From Sphingobium sp. (GTDB lineage: Bacteria; Pseudomonadota; Alphaproteobacteria; Sphingomonadales; Sphingomonadaceae): a stretch of 15,508 nucleotides of DNA. Below the pieces are notes generated by a model that ran no database searches, was not told the DNA's origin, and saw only the letters and a program-made list of their open reading frames with translations. The stretch covers positions 1 through 15,508 of the forward strand of contig JAGVJS010000161.1 of the NCBI GenBank assembly GCA_020051025.1, written 5' to 3'. Position 1 is the stretch's first letter. Each line of letters opens with the position of its first letter. The position numbers were made by a program, and so were the translations under genes. Of the stretch, positions 1 to 6,401 are shown piece after piece.

Positions 1-1121
1 CGCAAGCCGGCATCGCGCGGCCGGCGATGTGGTCCGCCCCGGCTGTTCCAGCCATGGCCGGTTACGCTCTGCGCGATCACCGCTTCGTCAATCTCTATGC
101 CCAGGCCCGGCCGGTCGCCCAGGATGATGCCGCCATCGCCAATCTGCTGGTCCACATCAAAGCCGGCGGGGAAACCGAAATCCTGCACTTCGATGCCGAT
201 CATGTTGGGCACGGCCGCAGCGGCATGAGCGACCGGATTGGCATTATAGGCGACCGGCGAGACCGGTAAGTCGGCTGCATGGGCGGCCATCGCCACGCGA
301 TGAAAATGGGTGATGCCCCAGACGCTCCCCGTCTGGACGATGTCGAATGCGCGCGCGTCAAATAGTGGCAGATATTGTTCCAGCCCGGTCAGATTTTCGC
401 CTGTGGCAACCGCCGTCTTCACCGAGCGGGCGATGGCGGCATGGCCCGCCGCATCCCAACGTCGCACCGGTTCCTCGATCCAGGTCAGGTCGATCCGTTT
501 CTCAATCTCGGTCAGGTGCCGGATCGCCTGTTTGCAGTTCCACGCCTCATTGACGTCGAGCATCAGCGCGGGCCGGTCGCTGTTGCGGGACAGGATGGCC
601 CGGACGGTTTCCAGCCGGGCGATGTCGCGATCCAGATCACGTCCACCCTTGATCTTTGCGGCGGTGAAGCCGCGATCGGCCCAGGCACTGTAGTGGCTGG
701 CGAAGGCGTCGTCATCCAGGCCGTAGCACAGCCCTGACGCATAGCCCGGCACGAACCGGTCGCCAGCGCCCAGCGTGCGCCATAGCGGCTCGTCCGCCAT
801 CTTCGCCTTCAAATCCCACAACGCCATGTCGACCGCGGCGATCGTGCCAAAGGTGGCGCCGGCATGGCCACTCTTGAACACATGGGCGAGCATGGAATCA
901 TAGAGGGTGGCCACGCCGCGCGGGTCTGCGCCCTCGACCGCCGGGAACAGCCGGTCGATCTCGCCATGCTGACCAAGCCCGATGCCGGTCAGGCCGCCGT
1001 CGGTTTCCAGCAGCAGTACGGGAACTTCCGTCAGACCGGATTCGACCACGCCGTTGACGTCCCCCACGGGGCGCTGCCAGTCATGATAGGCGGTGAGGCT
1101 GCGATAGCCTGTAATCTTCAT
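1..1121 (-). CDS. Enolase-superfamily (mandelate racemase/muconate lactonizing-like) enzyme, C-terminus cut by window edge
   Basis: About 373 codons read without a stop from ATG at 1121 (AGAGGA ribosome site just upstream) to the left edge. Family members are about 380-400 residues, so only a short tail is missing. The barrel domain shows the superfamily signatures: a KxK base pair (K156-I-K158), metal ligands D189 (LDVNEAW), E216 (WIEEP) and E242 (TGEN). The 26-27 residue spacing matches mandelate racemase D195/E221/E247. The family abstracts a proton alpha to a carboxylate (racemases, sugar-acid dehydratases). Oddly, the Asp and His of the opposite catalytic dyad are not seen: the Asp position reads G265 and the His position V290 (SPVAYN instead of a SPH-like motif). 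The substrate cannot be named. The divergent FCD regulator suggests a sugar-acid or similar catabolic role. Confidence 0.9.
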   Translation of the reverse strand, partial: MKITGYRSLTAYHDWQRPVGDVNGVVESGLTEVPVLLLETDGGLTGIGLGQHGEIDRLFPAVEGADPRGVATLYDSMLAHVFKSGHAGATFGTIAAVDMALWDLKAKMADEPLWRTLGAGDRFVPGYASGLCYGLDDDAFASHYSAWADRGFTAAKIKGGRDLDRDIARLETVRAILSRNSDRPALMLDVNEAWNCKQAIRHLTEIEKRIDLTWIEEPVRRWDAAGHAAIARSVKTAVATGENLTGLEQYLPLFDARAFDIVQTGSVWGITHFHRVAMAAHAADLPVSPVAYNANPVAHAAAAVPNMIGIEVQDFGFPAGFDVDQQIGDGGIILGDRPGLGIEIDEAVIAQSVTGHGWNSRGGPHRRPRDAGL

Positions 1122-1163
1122 CTGGATATCCTCTGCCAACCGGCGCCGCCAGTTTCGATTCAT

Positions 1164-1191
1164 ATTATGTATTATCTATGTTGTTTGACAA
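1164..1191 (-). promoter_or_regulatory. Candidate promoter of the enolase-superfamily gene
   Basis: On the minus strand TTGTCA (1191-1186) is followed after 16 nt by CATAAT (1169-1164), which resembles a sigma-70 promoter. Predicted transcription would start near 1156, giving a leader of about 35 nt with the AGAGGA ribosome site. This AT-rich patch stands out from its GC-rich surroundings. The -35 overlaps the operator at 1181-1191. Inferred from sequence only. Confidence 0.45.
1181..1191. promoter_or_regulatory. FadR/FCD-type GntR operator
   Basis: TTGTTTGACAA is a perfect TTGT-N3-ACAA palindrome and matches the TNGT-N3-ACNA pattern known for FadR-subfamily GntR regulators. It lies in the 153-bp gap between the FCD regulator (1275) and the divergent enzyme gene (1121) and covers the enzyme's predicted -35. 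Its right half also forms a wider dyad, TTGACAAG (1185-1192) with CTTGTCAA (1204-1211). It is the only GT-N3-AC site I found in this gap. Confidence 0.65.
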
Positions 1192-1274
1192 GTCTTGACG
1201 GGCCTTGTCAATCGGGTCCACCGTCGAAAGCGACGTCGTGCAGGGCGCGGGTATAAGAAAAGGCGTAGGGATAC

Positions 1275-2039
1275 ATGCAGGAAAGACAGGCCGGGGCCTC
1301 CTTGGCCAGCGGCGCTTTGGCAGCGACGCAACGGGTTCGGCGGCGTCCCCGCCTGGCCGCAGCGGTGGTCGAGGATCTGGTCAATGCGATCGTGACCGAA
1401 ATGTATCCGGCAGGCACGGCGCTGCCGCCGGAAAACATGTTATGCGATCTGTATGGCGTTAGCCGTACTGTGGTACGGGAAGCGACGACGGCGTTAACGG
1501 AAAAGGGCCTGGTTATATCCCAGCAGGGGCGTGGTACGATCGTGCGCGACTCGCGTGACTGGAACCTGCTCGATCCGATGATCCTGGCGGCTTTGTTCCG
1601 GCGGGAAGATGGTCTGTCCTATCTCGACAATCTCTCGGAAATCCGGTCCTCGCTGGAAGCGTCCATGGCGGCCAAGGCGGCCAGGAAGGCGACGCCTGAA
1701 AATGTGGCGGAACTGTCTGCGCAAATCCACAAGCTGGAAGGGCTGATCGAAATGCCCGCAGCCTATGTGCATGAAGATGTCAATTTCCACGACATCATCA
1801 TGCGCTTGTCGGGCGATCGGCTCAGCAAGGCGATCATTGATGGTATTCAGGGCAAGGCGCTCAATACGCATGGCTATGCCGGCAAATTGAGCGTCGCCCA
1901 TGTTCGCGATACCCATGCTGCACATAAGCGGATCCATGATGCGATCGTGGCTGGCGACCCGGAGGCGGCCGCAAAAGCCATGCGCGAACATATCGAATCA
2001 TCCTGGGCGAAACGCCGCAGATCGCACGCTGAGAAATGA
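1275..2039 (+). CDS. GntR-family transcriptional regulator, FadR/FCD subfamily
   Basis: 254 residues. A basic N-terminal extension is followed by a winged-helix domain (about 26-95) with the GntR pattern of LPPEN and a recognition helix around GVSRTVVREATTAL, then a QQGRGT wing. The C-terminal FCD effector domain (about 110-245) keeps the metal/ligand residues expected for the family: D168 and H172 (DVNFH), H217 and H239 (MREH). Such proteins typically repress catabolic genes and release DNA when a carboxylic or sugar acid binds. It diverges from the enolase-superfamily gene, with a matching operator between them, so local control and autoregulation are likely. ATG 1275 follows a purine-rich AGGCGTAGGG stretch. 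A TATAAG at 1252 might be its -10, but no good -35 accompanies it. Confidence 0.93.
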   Translation: MQERQAGASLASGALAATQRVRRRPRLAAAVVEDLVNAIVTEMYPAGTALPPENMLCDLYGVSRTVVREATTALTEKGLVISQQGRGTIVRDSRDWNLLDPMILAALFRREDGLSYLDNLSEIRSSLEASMAAKAARKATPENVAELSAQIHKLEGLIEMPAAYVHEDVNFHDIIMRLSGDRLSKAIIDGIQGKALNTHGYAGKLSVAHVRDTHAAHKRIHDAIVAGDPEAAAKAMREHIESSWAKRRRSHAEK

Positions 2040-2116
2040 ATTTCTTCCGCAGCCATATGGAGGCCGGAAAGGCATTTATGTCGCATTGCTGGCAAATGCG
2101 CGGCCGGGCCATAAAG

Positions 2117-2154
2117 CGCTGCGCCCCAACTGCGTAGCACAGTGGGGCGCAGCG
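2117..2154. terminator. Hairpin between convergent genes, probable shared terminator
   Basis: Arms CGCTGCGCCCCAACTG (2117-2132) and CAGTGGGGCGCAGCG (2140-2154) pair over 15 bp with one bulged A and a 7-nt loop. It sits between the stop of the FCD regulator (2039) and the stop of the oligopeptidase (2168). There is no long U-run: the minus-strand tail is CTTTAT and the plus-strand tail is not T-rich. It would work best for the minus-strand gene. Confidence 0.6.
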
Positions 2155-2167
2155 ACCATCGCCATGA

Positions 2168-4204
2168 TCAGGCGGTCAACAGCCCCTTGCTGCGCAGCAA
2201 GGCTTCGATTTCCGGCGAGCGCCCTGCAAAAGCCCTGAAATTTTCGGCAGCCGTGCGGCTCGCGCCTGCCGCCAGTATCTCGCGCCGGAAGTCGGCGCCG
2301 CGCCCCTCGTCGCCCTGCGCAAACAGGTCGAATGCGTCTGCCGACAGCAGTTCTGCCCACAAATAGCTGTAATAGCCCGCCGCATAGCCGCCAGCGAAAA
2401 TAAGGCTGAACGCGTGTGCGAAGCGGTTCCATGCCGGGGGCTGCATCACGGCCACGGCGCTGCGAACGGCGGCCAGCGTCTCATTGACCCGCGCGCCGCT
2501 GGCGGGGGCATAGTCCCGATGCAGCAACAGGTCGAAGGTCGCGAATTCAACCTGCCGCAACAAGGCCAGCCCGGCCTGAAACTGCCGCGCCGCCAGCAGG
2601 CGGTCGAACAGGTCTGCCGGCAGGGCTTCGCCCGTATCGACATGGCCGGAAAGGCCGATCAAGGTCGCCTTGTCCCAAGCGAAATTCTCCATGAACTGGC
2701 TGGGCAGTTCCACCGCGTCCCACTCCACGCCGGAAATGCCGCCAATGGAGGGCAGGTCGATCTCGCTCAAAATATGATGCAGGACATGGCCGAATTCGTG
2801 AAACAGGGTGACCACGTCATTATGAGTCAGGAGCGACGGACGCCCCCCTGCGGGCGGCGCGAAATTGGTGGTGAGAAAGGCGACCGGCAGATGGAAGCGA
2901 TTGCCGTCGCGGAAGCGGGACCGGCACACATCCATCCATGCGCCGCCTCGCTTGCCGGCGCGGGCGAACAGATCGAGATAGACGCCCGCCAGGATCGTGC
3001 CGTCGCGATCGACGAGATCGTAGTAGAGCGCATCGGCATGCCAGAGCGATATATCGTCCCGCCGCCTCAGCCGCACGTCAAACAGGCGCTCGATCAGAGC
3101 CTCAGTACCCGCCAGCACGCACGGCAGCGGGAAATAGGGCTTCATCGCCTCCTGATCGACGCCATGCAATATGCGGCGCATCGTTTCCGCCACATAGGGC
3201 ATGTCCCACGCTTCCAGACTGTCGAGGCCCAGATGCTCGCGCGCGAATTGCCGGGCTTCGTCCAGTTCGCGCTCCGCCATCGGCCGCGCCCGGACGGCCA
3301 GATCGTCAAGGAAGGACAGAGCCTCCTGCGCATCCTGCGCCATCTTGGTTTCCAGCGAGTGGGCGGCTGAATCGCTGAAGTCCAGGATAGCGGCCGCTTC
3401 ATGGCGTAAGGCCATGATCCGTTCGATCCGCTCGCCATTGTCGAAGCTGCGGTCCTCCGCCATGTCGGAGGCCCGCGTCGCGTTGGCGCGATAGACGCGC
3501 GCGCGCAATGCCCGATCCTGCGCATGCAGCATGATGGCCTGCACGCTGGGTTGGCGCAAGGTCACAAGCCAGCCGGGAAGTCCCTTTTCCCGTGCATAAG
3601 CAGCCAGTATCGCCTTGTCGCTGTCGGGTACGCCTGCCAGCGCATCCTCATCGGTGATATGCTCGCTCCAAGCCTCGGTGGCATCCAGCACGGCGTTGGA
3701 AAATTTGACCGACAGGTCGCTTAGCTCGACGCCGATATCCAGGAAGCGTTGCCGCGCCTCTCCTTCCAGCGCGACGCCAGCCAGTCGAAAGCCCCGCAGC
3801 GCCAGGTCGACGGCGCGTTTTTTGTCCGGGGACAGGATGGGAAAGTCTTTGCGCGCCGCCACTTTCTCGATTGCCGCATAATGGTCGTGATTCTGTCCCG
3901 CTTCCATCAGATAGGCGGTCATCATCGCCTGCCCCTGCGCATGGGCTTCCCGCAACGCCGGCGTATCGGCCACCGATGCCAGATGCCCGACCGGTGCCCA
4001 CGCCCGTGCCAGATCGAATTCCGCCCGTTCCGAAGCCAGCACGACCGTGTCGAAATCGTCGCCAGCCTGCGTGGTCGCATGGGCGACGGCTGCGCGATGC
4101 GCAGCGATCGCCTGTTCCATCGCAGGGACGACATGGTCAGGGCGGATCGCCGCGAAATCGGGGAGCAGGCTGTCGGCAAGGAGGGGGTTGGCGTCGGTCA
4201 TCAT
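2168..4204 (-). CDS. prlC: M3-family zinc metallopeptidase, oligopeptidase A-like
   Basis: 678 residues, the usual size for oligopeptidase A. The N-terminus (NPLL...LPDFAAIRPDHVVPAMEQAI) is typical of that subfamily. Catalytic zinc motif HEFGH at 469-473, with the third zinc ligand E499 in VELPSQFMENFAWD, as in peptidyl-dipeptidase Dcp and OpdA. The C-terminus (YAAGYYSYLWAELLSADAF) is the conserved M3 end that forms the substrate-binding wall. These cytoplasmic enzymes cut short peptides, including cleaved signal peptides. A second ATG directly follows the first, and the ribosome site is weak (GAGT), so the start could be either. The gene is transcribed alone: the next minus-strand gene upstream ends 292 nt away and a hairpin follows its stop. 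Dcp is the main alternative, but the N-terminal match favours PrlC/OpdA. Confidence 0.92.
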   Translation of the reverse strand: MMTDANPLLADSLLPDFAAIRPDHVVPAMEQAIAAHRAAVAHATTQAGDDFDTVVLASERAEFDLARAWAPVGHLASVADTPALREAHAQGQAMMTAYLMEAGQNHDHYAAIEKVAARKDFPILSPDKKRAVDLALRGFRLAGVALEGEARQRFLDIGVELSDLSVKFSNAVLDATEAWSEHITDEDALAGVPDSDKAILAAYAREKGLPGWLVTLRQPSVQAIMLHAQDRALRARVYRANATRASDMAEDRSFDNGERIERIMALRHEAAAILDFSDSAAHSLETKMAQDAQEALSFLDDLAVRARPMAERELDEARQFAREHLGLDSLEAWDMPYVAETMRRILHGVDQEAMKPYFPLPCVLAGTEALIERLFDVRLRRRDDISLWHADALYYDLVDRDGTILAGVYLDLFARAGKRGGAWMDVCRSRFRDGNRFHLPVAFLTTNFAPPAGGRPSLLTHNDVVTLFHEFGHVLHHILSEIDLPSIGGISGVEWDAVELPSQFMENFAWDKATLIGLSGHVDTGEALPADLFDRLLAARQFQAGLALLRQVEFATFDLLLHRDYAPASGARVNETLAAVRSAVAVMQPPAWNRFAHAFSLIFAGGYAAGYYSYLWAELLSADAFDLFAQGDEGRGADFRREILAAGASRTAAENFRAFAGRSPEIEALLRSKGLLTA

Positions 4205-4496
4205 TACTCACGAACGATAGGGGCGATCCCGTTCATGTCGGGAGCAATGGTCGAGGCGTCAAGGGGCAGGGCAGCTGCGCCCTGGACAGGATCGCCGATA
4301 AATATTCGGGGAGAACGCCGACATGAAGACGCTTCAGTCCTGGACCCGATCAATGGGGTTTGGACCCGGCCGCGCGGCGCTTTTCCAACGCCATGGGTTG
4401 CGTGCTGTGTCGGAATGGAAGCCTTTGAGCGCCAGCCCGCGCTTTAAAACAGCTGCTCAGATCATGAGAGTCGCTGCAATCGGGGTAGAACATGCT
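4205..4496. other. Intergenic stretch upstream of the oligopeptidase gene, no confident gene
   Basis: This should hold the oligopeptidase promoter, but I see no convincing -35/-10 pair on the minus strand. A short dyad CAGGGC (4267-4272) / GCCCTG (4279-4284) is present. A plus-strand ATG at 4323 sits 8-10 nt after GGGGAGAA and opens a 68-codon frame that ends at 4529 inside the 3' end of the LysR gene. It resembles nothing I know and I do not call it a gene. Confidence 0.5.
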
Positions 4497-5387
4497 TTAA
4501 TTGAGCAGGCGGTTGGCGCGCAGCCTTGATACCGCCATGTCCACAAATGTCCTGACCTTTGCGGGGGCATGGCGCCCCTCCGGATAGAGGATATGGATCG
4601 GCAAGGGCGGCTCCTCATGGTCGGCCAGCACGATCTGCAATGTGCCTGCGATCAGGGCCGGGCCGATCTGATAGCTCAGCACGCGCGTCAGACCCCAGCC
4701 TTTCTTCGCGGTGGCGATGGAGGCTTCGTTGGTGTTGCAATGGAGCGTGGGGGTAACGGTTACGCGATGGTCGCCCGCAAATTTCCATTCGGGCGATGCC
4801 CAGGCGCTGGTCGATGCCACTATCCGATGCTGTTTGAGGTCGGCAGGCGTCAGCGGTACGCCATGTTTTTCGAAATAGGCAGGTGCCCCGCACACCACCT
4901 GTCTTACGCTGCCGACTTTGATGGCAGTGAAACCGGAGTCCGGCAGATGGCCGATCCGCACTGCGACGTCCATGCCTTCCTCCACGATATTGACCGGTCG
5001 ATCGGCGAAGAATGTCCGACCGGACATGGATGGATGGGCGTCCAGATAATCCGTCATGATCGGCAAAATATACATTTGCCCGAACCGCAGCGGCGCGGTG
5101 ATCGCCAGCGTACCTGTCGGGGTTGCATAGGATCCCGCCGCGCTGGCCTCCGCTTCCGATATGTCGGCAAGGATGCGTCGGCAGTCCTCCAGATAGCGCC
5201 TGCCTGCTTCGGTGAGTTTGACCGATCGCGTGGTACGGACGAACAGGCGCGCGCCGATCAGGTCCTCCAGCGCGGCAACCGATCGGGTCACGGCCGGCGC
5301 GCTCATATGCATGATCCGCGCGGTTTCGGCGAAACTGCCTGTTTCCGCTACGCGAACGAAAATCCGCATCGCCTGCCATCGATCCAT
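4497..5387 (-). CDS. LysR-family transcriptional regulator
   Basis: 296 residues with standard LysR layout. The N-terminal winged helix (about 1-60) contains the helix-turn-helix SFAETARIMHMSAPAVTRSVAALE and the GARLFVRTTRSVKLTEAG wing. The linker helix runs to about 85, followed by a periplasmic-binding-like effector domain (about 90-290) starting TGTLAITAPLRFG. It falls in the large group annotated as DsdA/AaeR-like LysR proteins. Its ATG lies 24 nt after the stop of the interrupted small frame (5412), with CAGGGAGA as ribosome site. It therefore appears to be the last gene of the glutathione transferase operon rather than divergent from its targets, which is the commoner LysR layout. Effector unknown. 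Confidence 0.93.
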   Translation of the reverse strand: MDRWQAMRIFVRVAETGSFAETARIMHMSAPAVTRSVAALEDLIGARLFVRTTRSVKLTEAGRRYLEDCRRILADISEAEASAAGSYATPTGTLAITAPLRFGQMYILPIMTDYLDAHPSMSGRTFFADRPVNIVEEGMDVAVRIGHLPDSGFTAIKVGSVRQVVCGAPAYFEKHGVPLTPADLKQHRIVASTSAWASPEWKFAGDHRVTVTPTLHCNTNEASIATAKKGWGLTRVLSYQIGPALIAGTLQIVLADHEEPPLPIHILYPEGRHAPAKVRTFVDMAVSRLRANRLLN

Positions 5388-5411
5388 GCCGTCTCCCTGC
5401 GCATCCGGCGA

Positions 5412-5573
5412 CTAGAGCAGCCGCGCCGGATCTTCGGGGTGAATAGCGTCATTCGATGCCAGCAGGTCATGAAAAAAGTCGCTGTCGGACAGATTGGCAG
5501 GTCAAAGCAGCGACCAGAACTGCCGCCAGAGCATCGACGAACCTGCACTGGCGGGCGGCGGTGCCATATCCAT
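5412..5573 (-). pseudogene. Small reading frame interrupted by an in-frame TGA (23 + 29 codons)
   Basis: ATG at 5573 begins 4 nt after the preceding stop, with a strong GAGGAA ribosome site 10 nt upstream. The frame reads MDMAPPPAS...FWSLL, then TGA (5504-5502), then continues in the same frame as PANLSDSDFFHDLL...PEDPARLL to TAG at 5414-5412, just ahead of LysR. The second half has a protein-like, acidic and hydrophobic composition. If the TGA were TGG the product would be one 53-residue protein. A nonsense mutation, a sequencing error or recoding could each explain it, and it could also be chance. I recognise no family. No selenocysteine machinery is visible here and I did not identify a SECIS-like structure. 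Confidence 0.4.
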
Positions 5574-5577
5574 GTCG

Positions 5578-5889
5578 TCAATCTTCCTCATCATGTCGCA
5601 GTGCCAGTCGTTCGATCTCGCGGCAGACCGGGGCGGGCAGGCCGGCGCGCAGAGCCTGCCTTCGACACAGAATATATCGGGCATCGCCGGCACGGCACGC
5701 GAGTGCGAGCGCCAGAGCGCGGGATGTCTGCACGTCAAATCCCCGCCCCTGCCGTGCAGCATCGATTTCGGCCCCGGTCATTCCCAGCTTTCGGCCTTCC
5801 GCTTCCCAGGCGTCTGTCCATGCAGCATTCCCATTTGGCGCCAGCGCCAGATCGATCGCCAGCCGCAGGCGCGGATCAAGGATGGCCAT
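5578..5889 (-). CDS. Small hypothetical protein, possible degenerate carboxymuconolactone decarboxylase/AhpD-like domain
   Basis: 103 residues, all-helical in appearance. The middle (SRALALALACRAGDARYILCRRQALRAGLPAPVCREIERLAL, about 55-97) loosely follows the AhpD/CMD pattern: a helix ending in Cys-containing residues, a following helix, then AAGL-x-EI. The CxxC-x3-H peroxidatic motif is absent: the expected Cys positions read D and Y, and the available Cys residues are differently placed. The family call is tentative and any activity would differ from AhpD. Its ATG is 15 nt after the DUF1348 stop, with AGGTAG upstream, so it is cotranscribed. The gene is shorter than typical CMD proteins (120-180). 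Confidence 0.65.
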   Translation of the reverse strand: MAILDPRLRLAIDLALAPNGNAAWTDAWEAEGRKLGMTGAEIDAARQGRGFDVQTSRALALALACRAGDARYILCRRQALRAGLPAPVCREIERLALRHDEED

Positions 5890-5904
5890 TGCGGGGCGCT
5901 ACCT

Positions 5905-6369
5905 TTAGAAACCGAAGTCGCTCAATCCAGGATAATCATCAGGGCGACGACCGATCGGCCAGCGGAACGTGCGATCGGCTTCCGCGATCGGATGCTCGTT
6001 GATACTCGCATGCCGGTGCGCCATCAGGCCGTCGGCCGCGAACGCCCAATTCTCGTTGCCATAGGCGCGATACCATTGGCCGCTATCGTCGTGATATTCA
6101 TAGGCGTACCGCACCGCGATGCGATTACCGCCAAAGGCCCATAATTCCTTGATGAGCCGATACTCCAGTTCCTTGTTCCACTTGCGTGTCAGGAACGCTT
6201 GCGCTTCCTCGCGACTGGTCACGAACTCGGCGCGGTTACGCCATCTCGTATCGCTGGTGTAGGCCTGCGCCACTTTCGCCGGATCGCGGCTATTCCATCC
6301 GTCCTCTGCCAGTCGGACCTTCTCGACGGCGCTCTCTTGGGTGAACGGGGGCAATGGTGGGCGGGACAT
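5905..6369 (-). CDS. DUF1348 family protein (NTF2/SnoaL-like fold)
   Basis: 154 residues from ATG 6369, which follows GGGAGAA at the right distance. An upstream in-frame start at 6405 would add a His-rich stretch unlike the family and overlap the previous stop. The sequence keeps the family's very characteristic blocks: [72 protein letters not shown] and the C-terminal [18 protein letters not shown]1348 proteins adopt the NTF2-like cone fold with a cavity, but I know of no proven reaction. They often accompany oxidoreductases and glutathione transferases. It starts 32 nt after the stop of the large redox fusion gene. Confidence 0.93.
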   Translation of the reverse strand: MSRPPLPPFTQESAVEKVRLAEDGWNSRDPAKVAQAYTSDTRWRNRAEFVTSREEAQAFLTRKWNKELEYRLIKELWAFGGNRIAVRYAYEYHDDSGQWYRAYGNENWAFAADGLMAHRHASINEHPIAEADRTFRWPIGRRPDDYPGLSDFGF

Positions 6370-6401
6370 GGGATTCTCCCTGTTTCTGCTGTGGTGATGG
6401 G

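Noticed and set aside
2414-3370. 318-codon open frame on the plus strand
   Set aside because: It is antisense to the oligopeptidase gene, whose HEFGH motif and full family match settle the strand; long antisense frames are common in high-GC DNA.
4323-4529. 68-codon plus-strand frame with GGGGAGAA ahead of the ATG
   Set aside because: No recognisable protein features, no promoter found, and it ends inside the LysR gene; kept only as a remark in the intergenic entry.
5502-5504. Selenocysteine or other recoding at the TGA
   Set aside because: No SECIS-like hairpin was identified after the TGA and no Sec machinery is in view; a nonsense change or chance is simpler, so only reported as a possibility.
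4569-6002. 477-codon open frame on the plus strand
   Set aside because: It runs antisense across LysR, the interrupted frame, the CMD-like gene and part of DUF1348, with Arg/Gly/Cys/His-rich composition and no family features.
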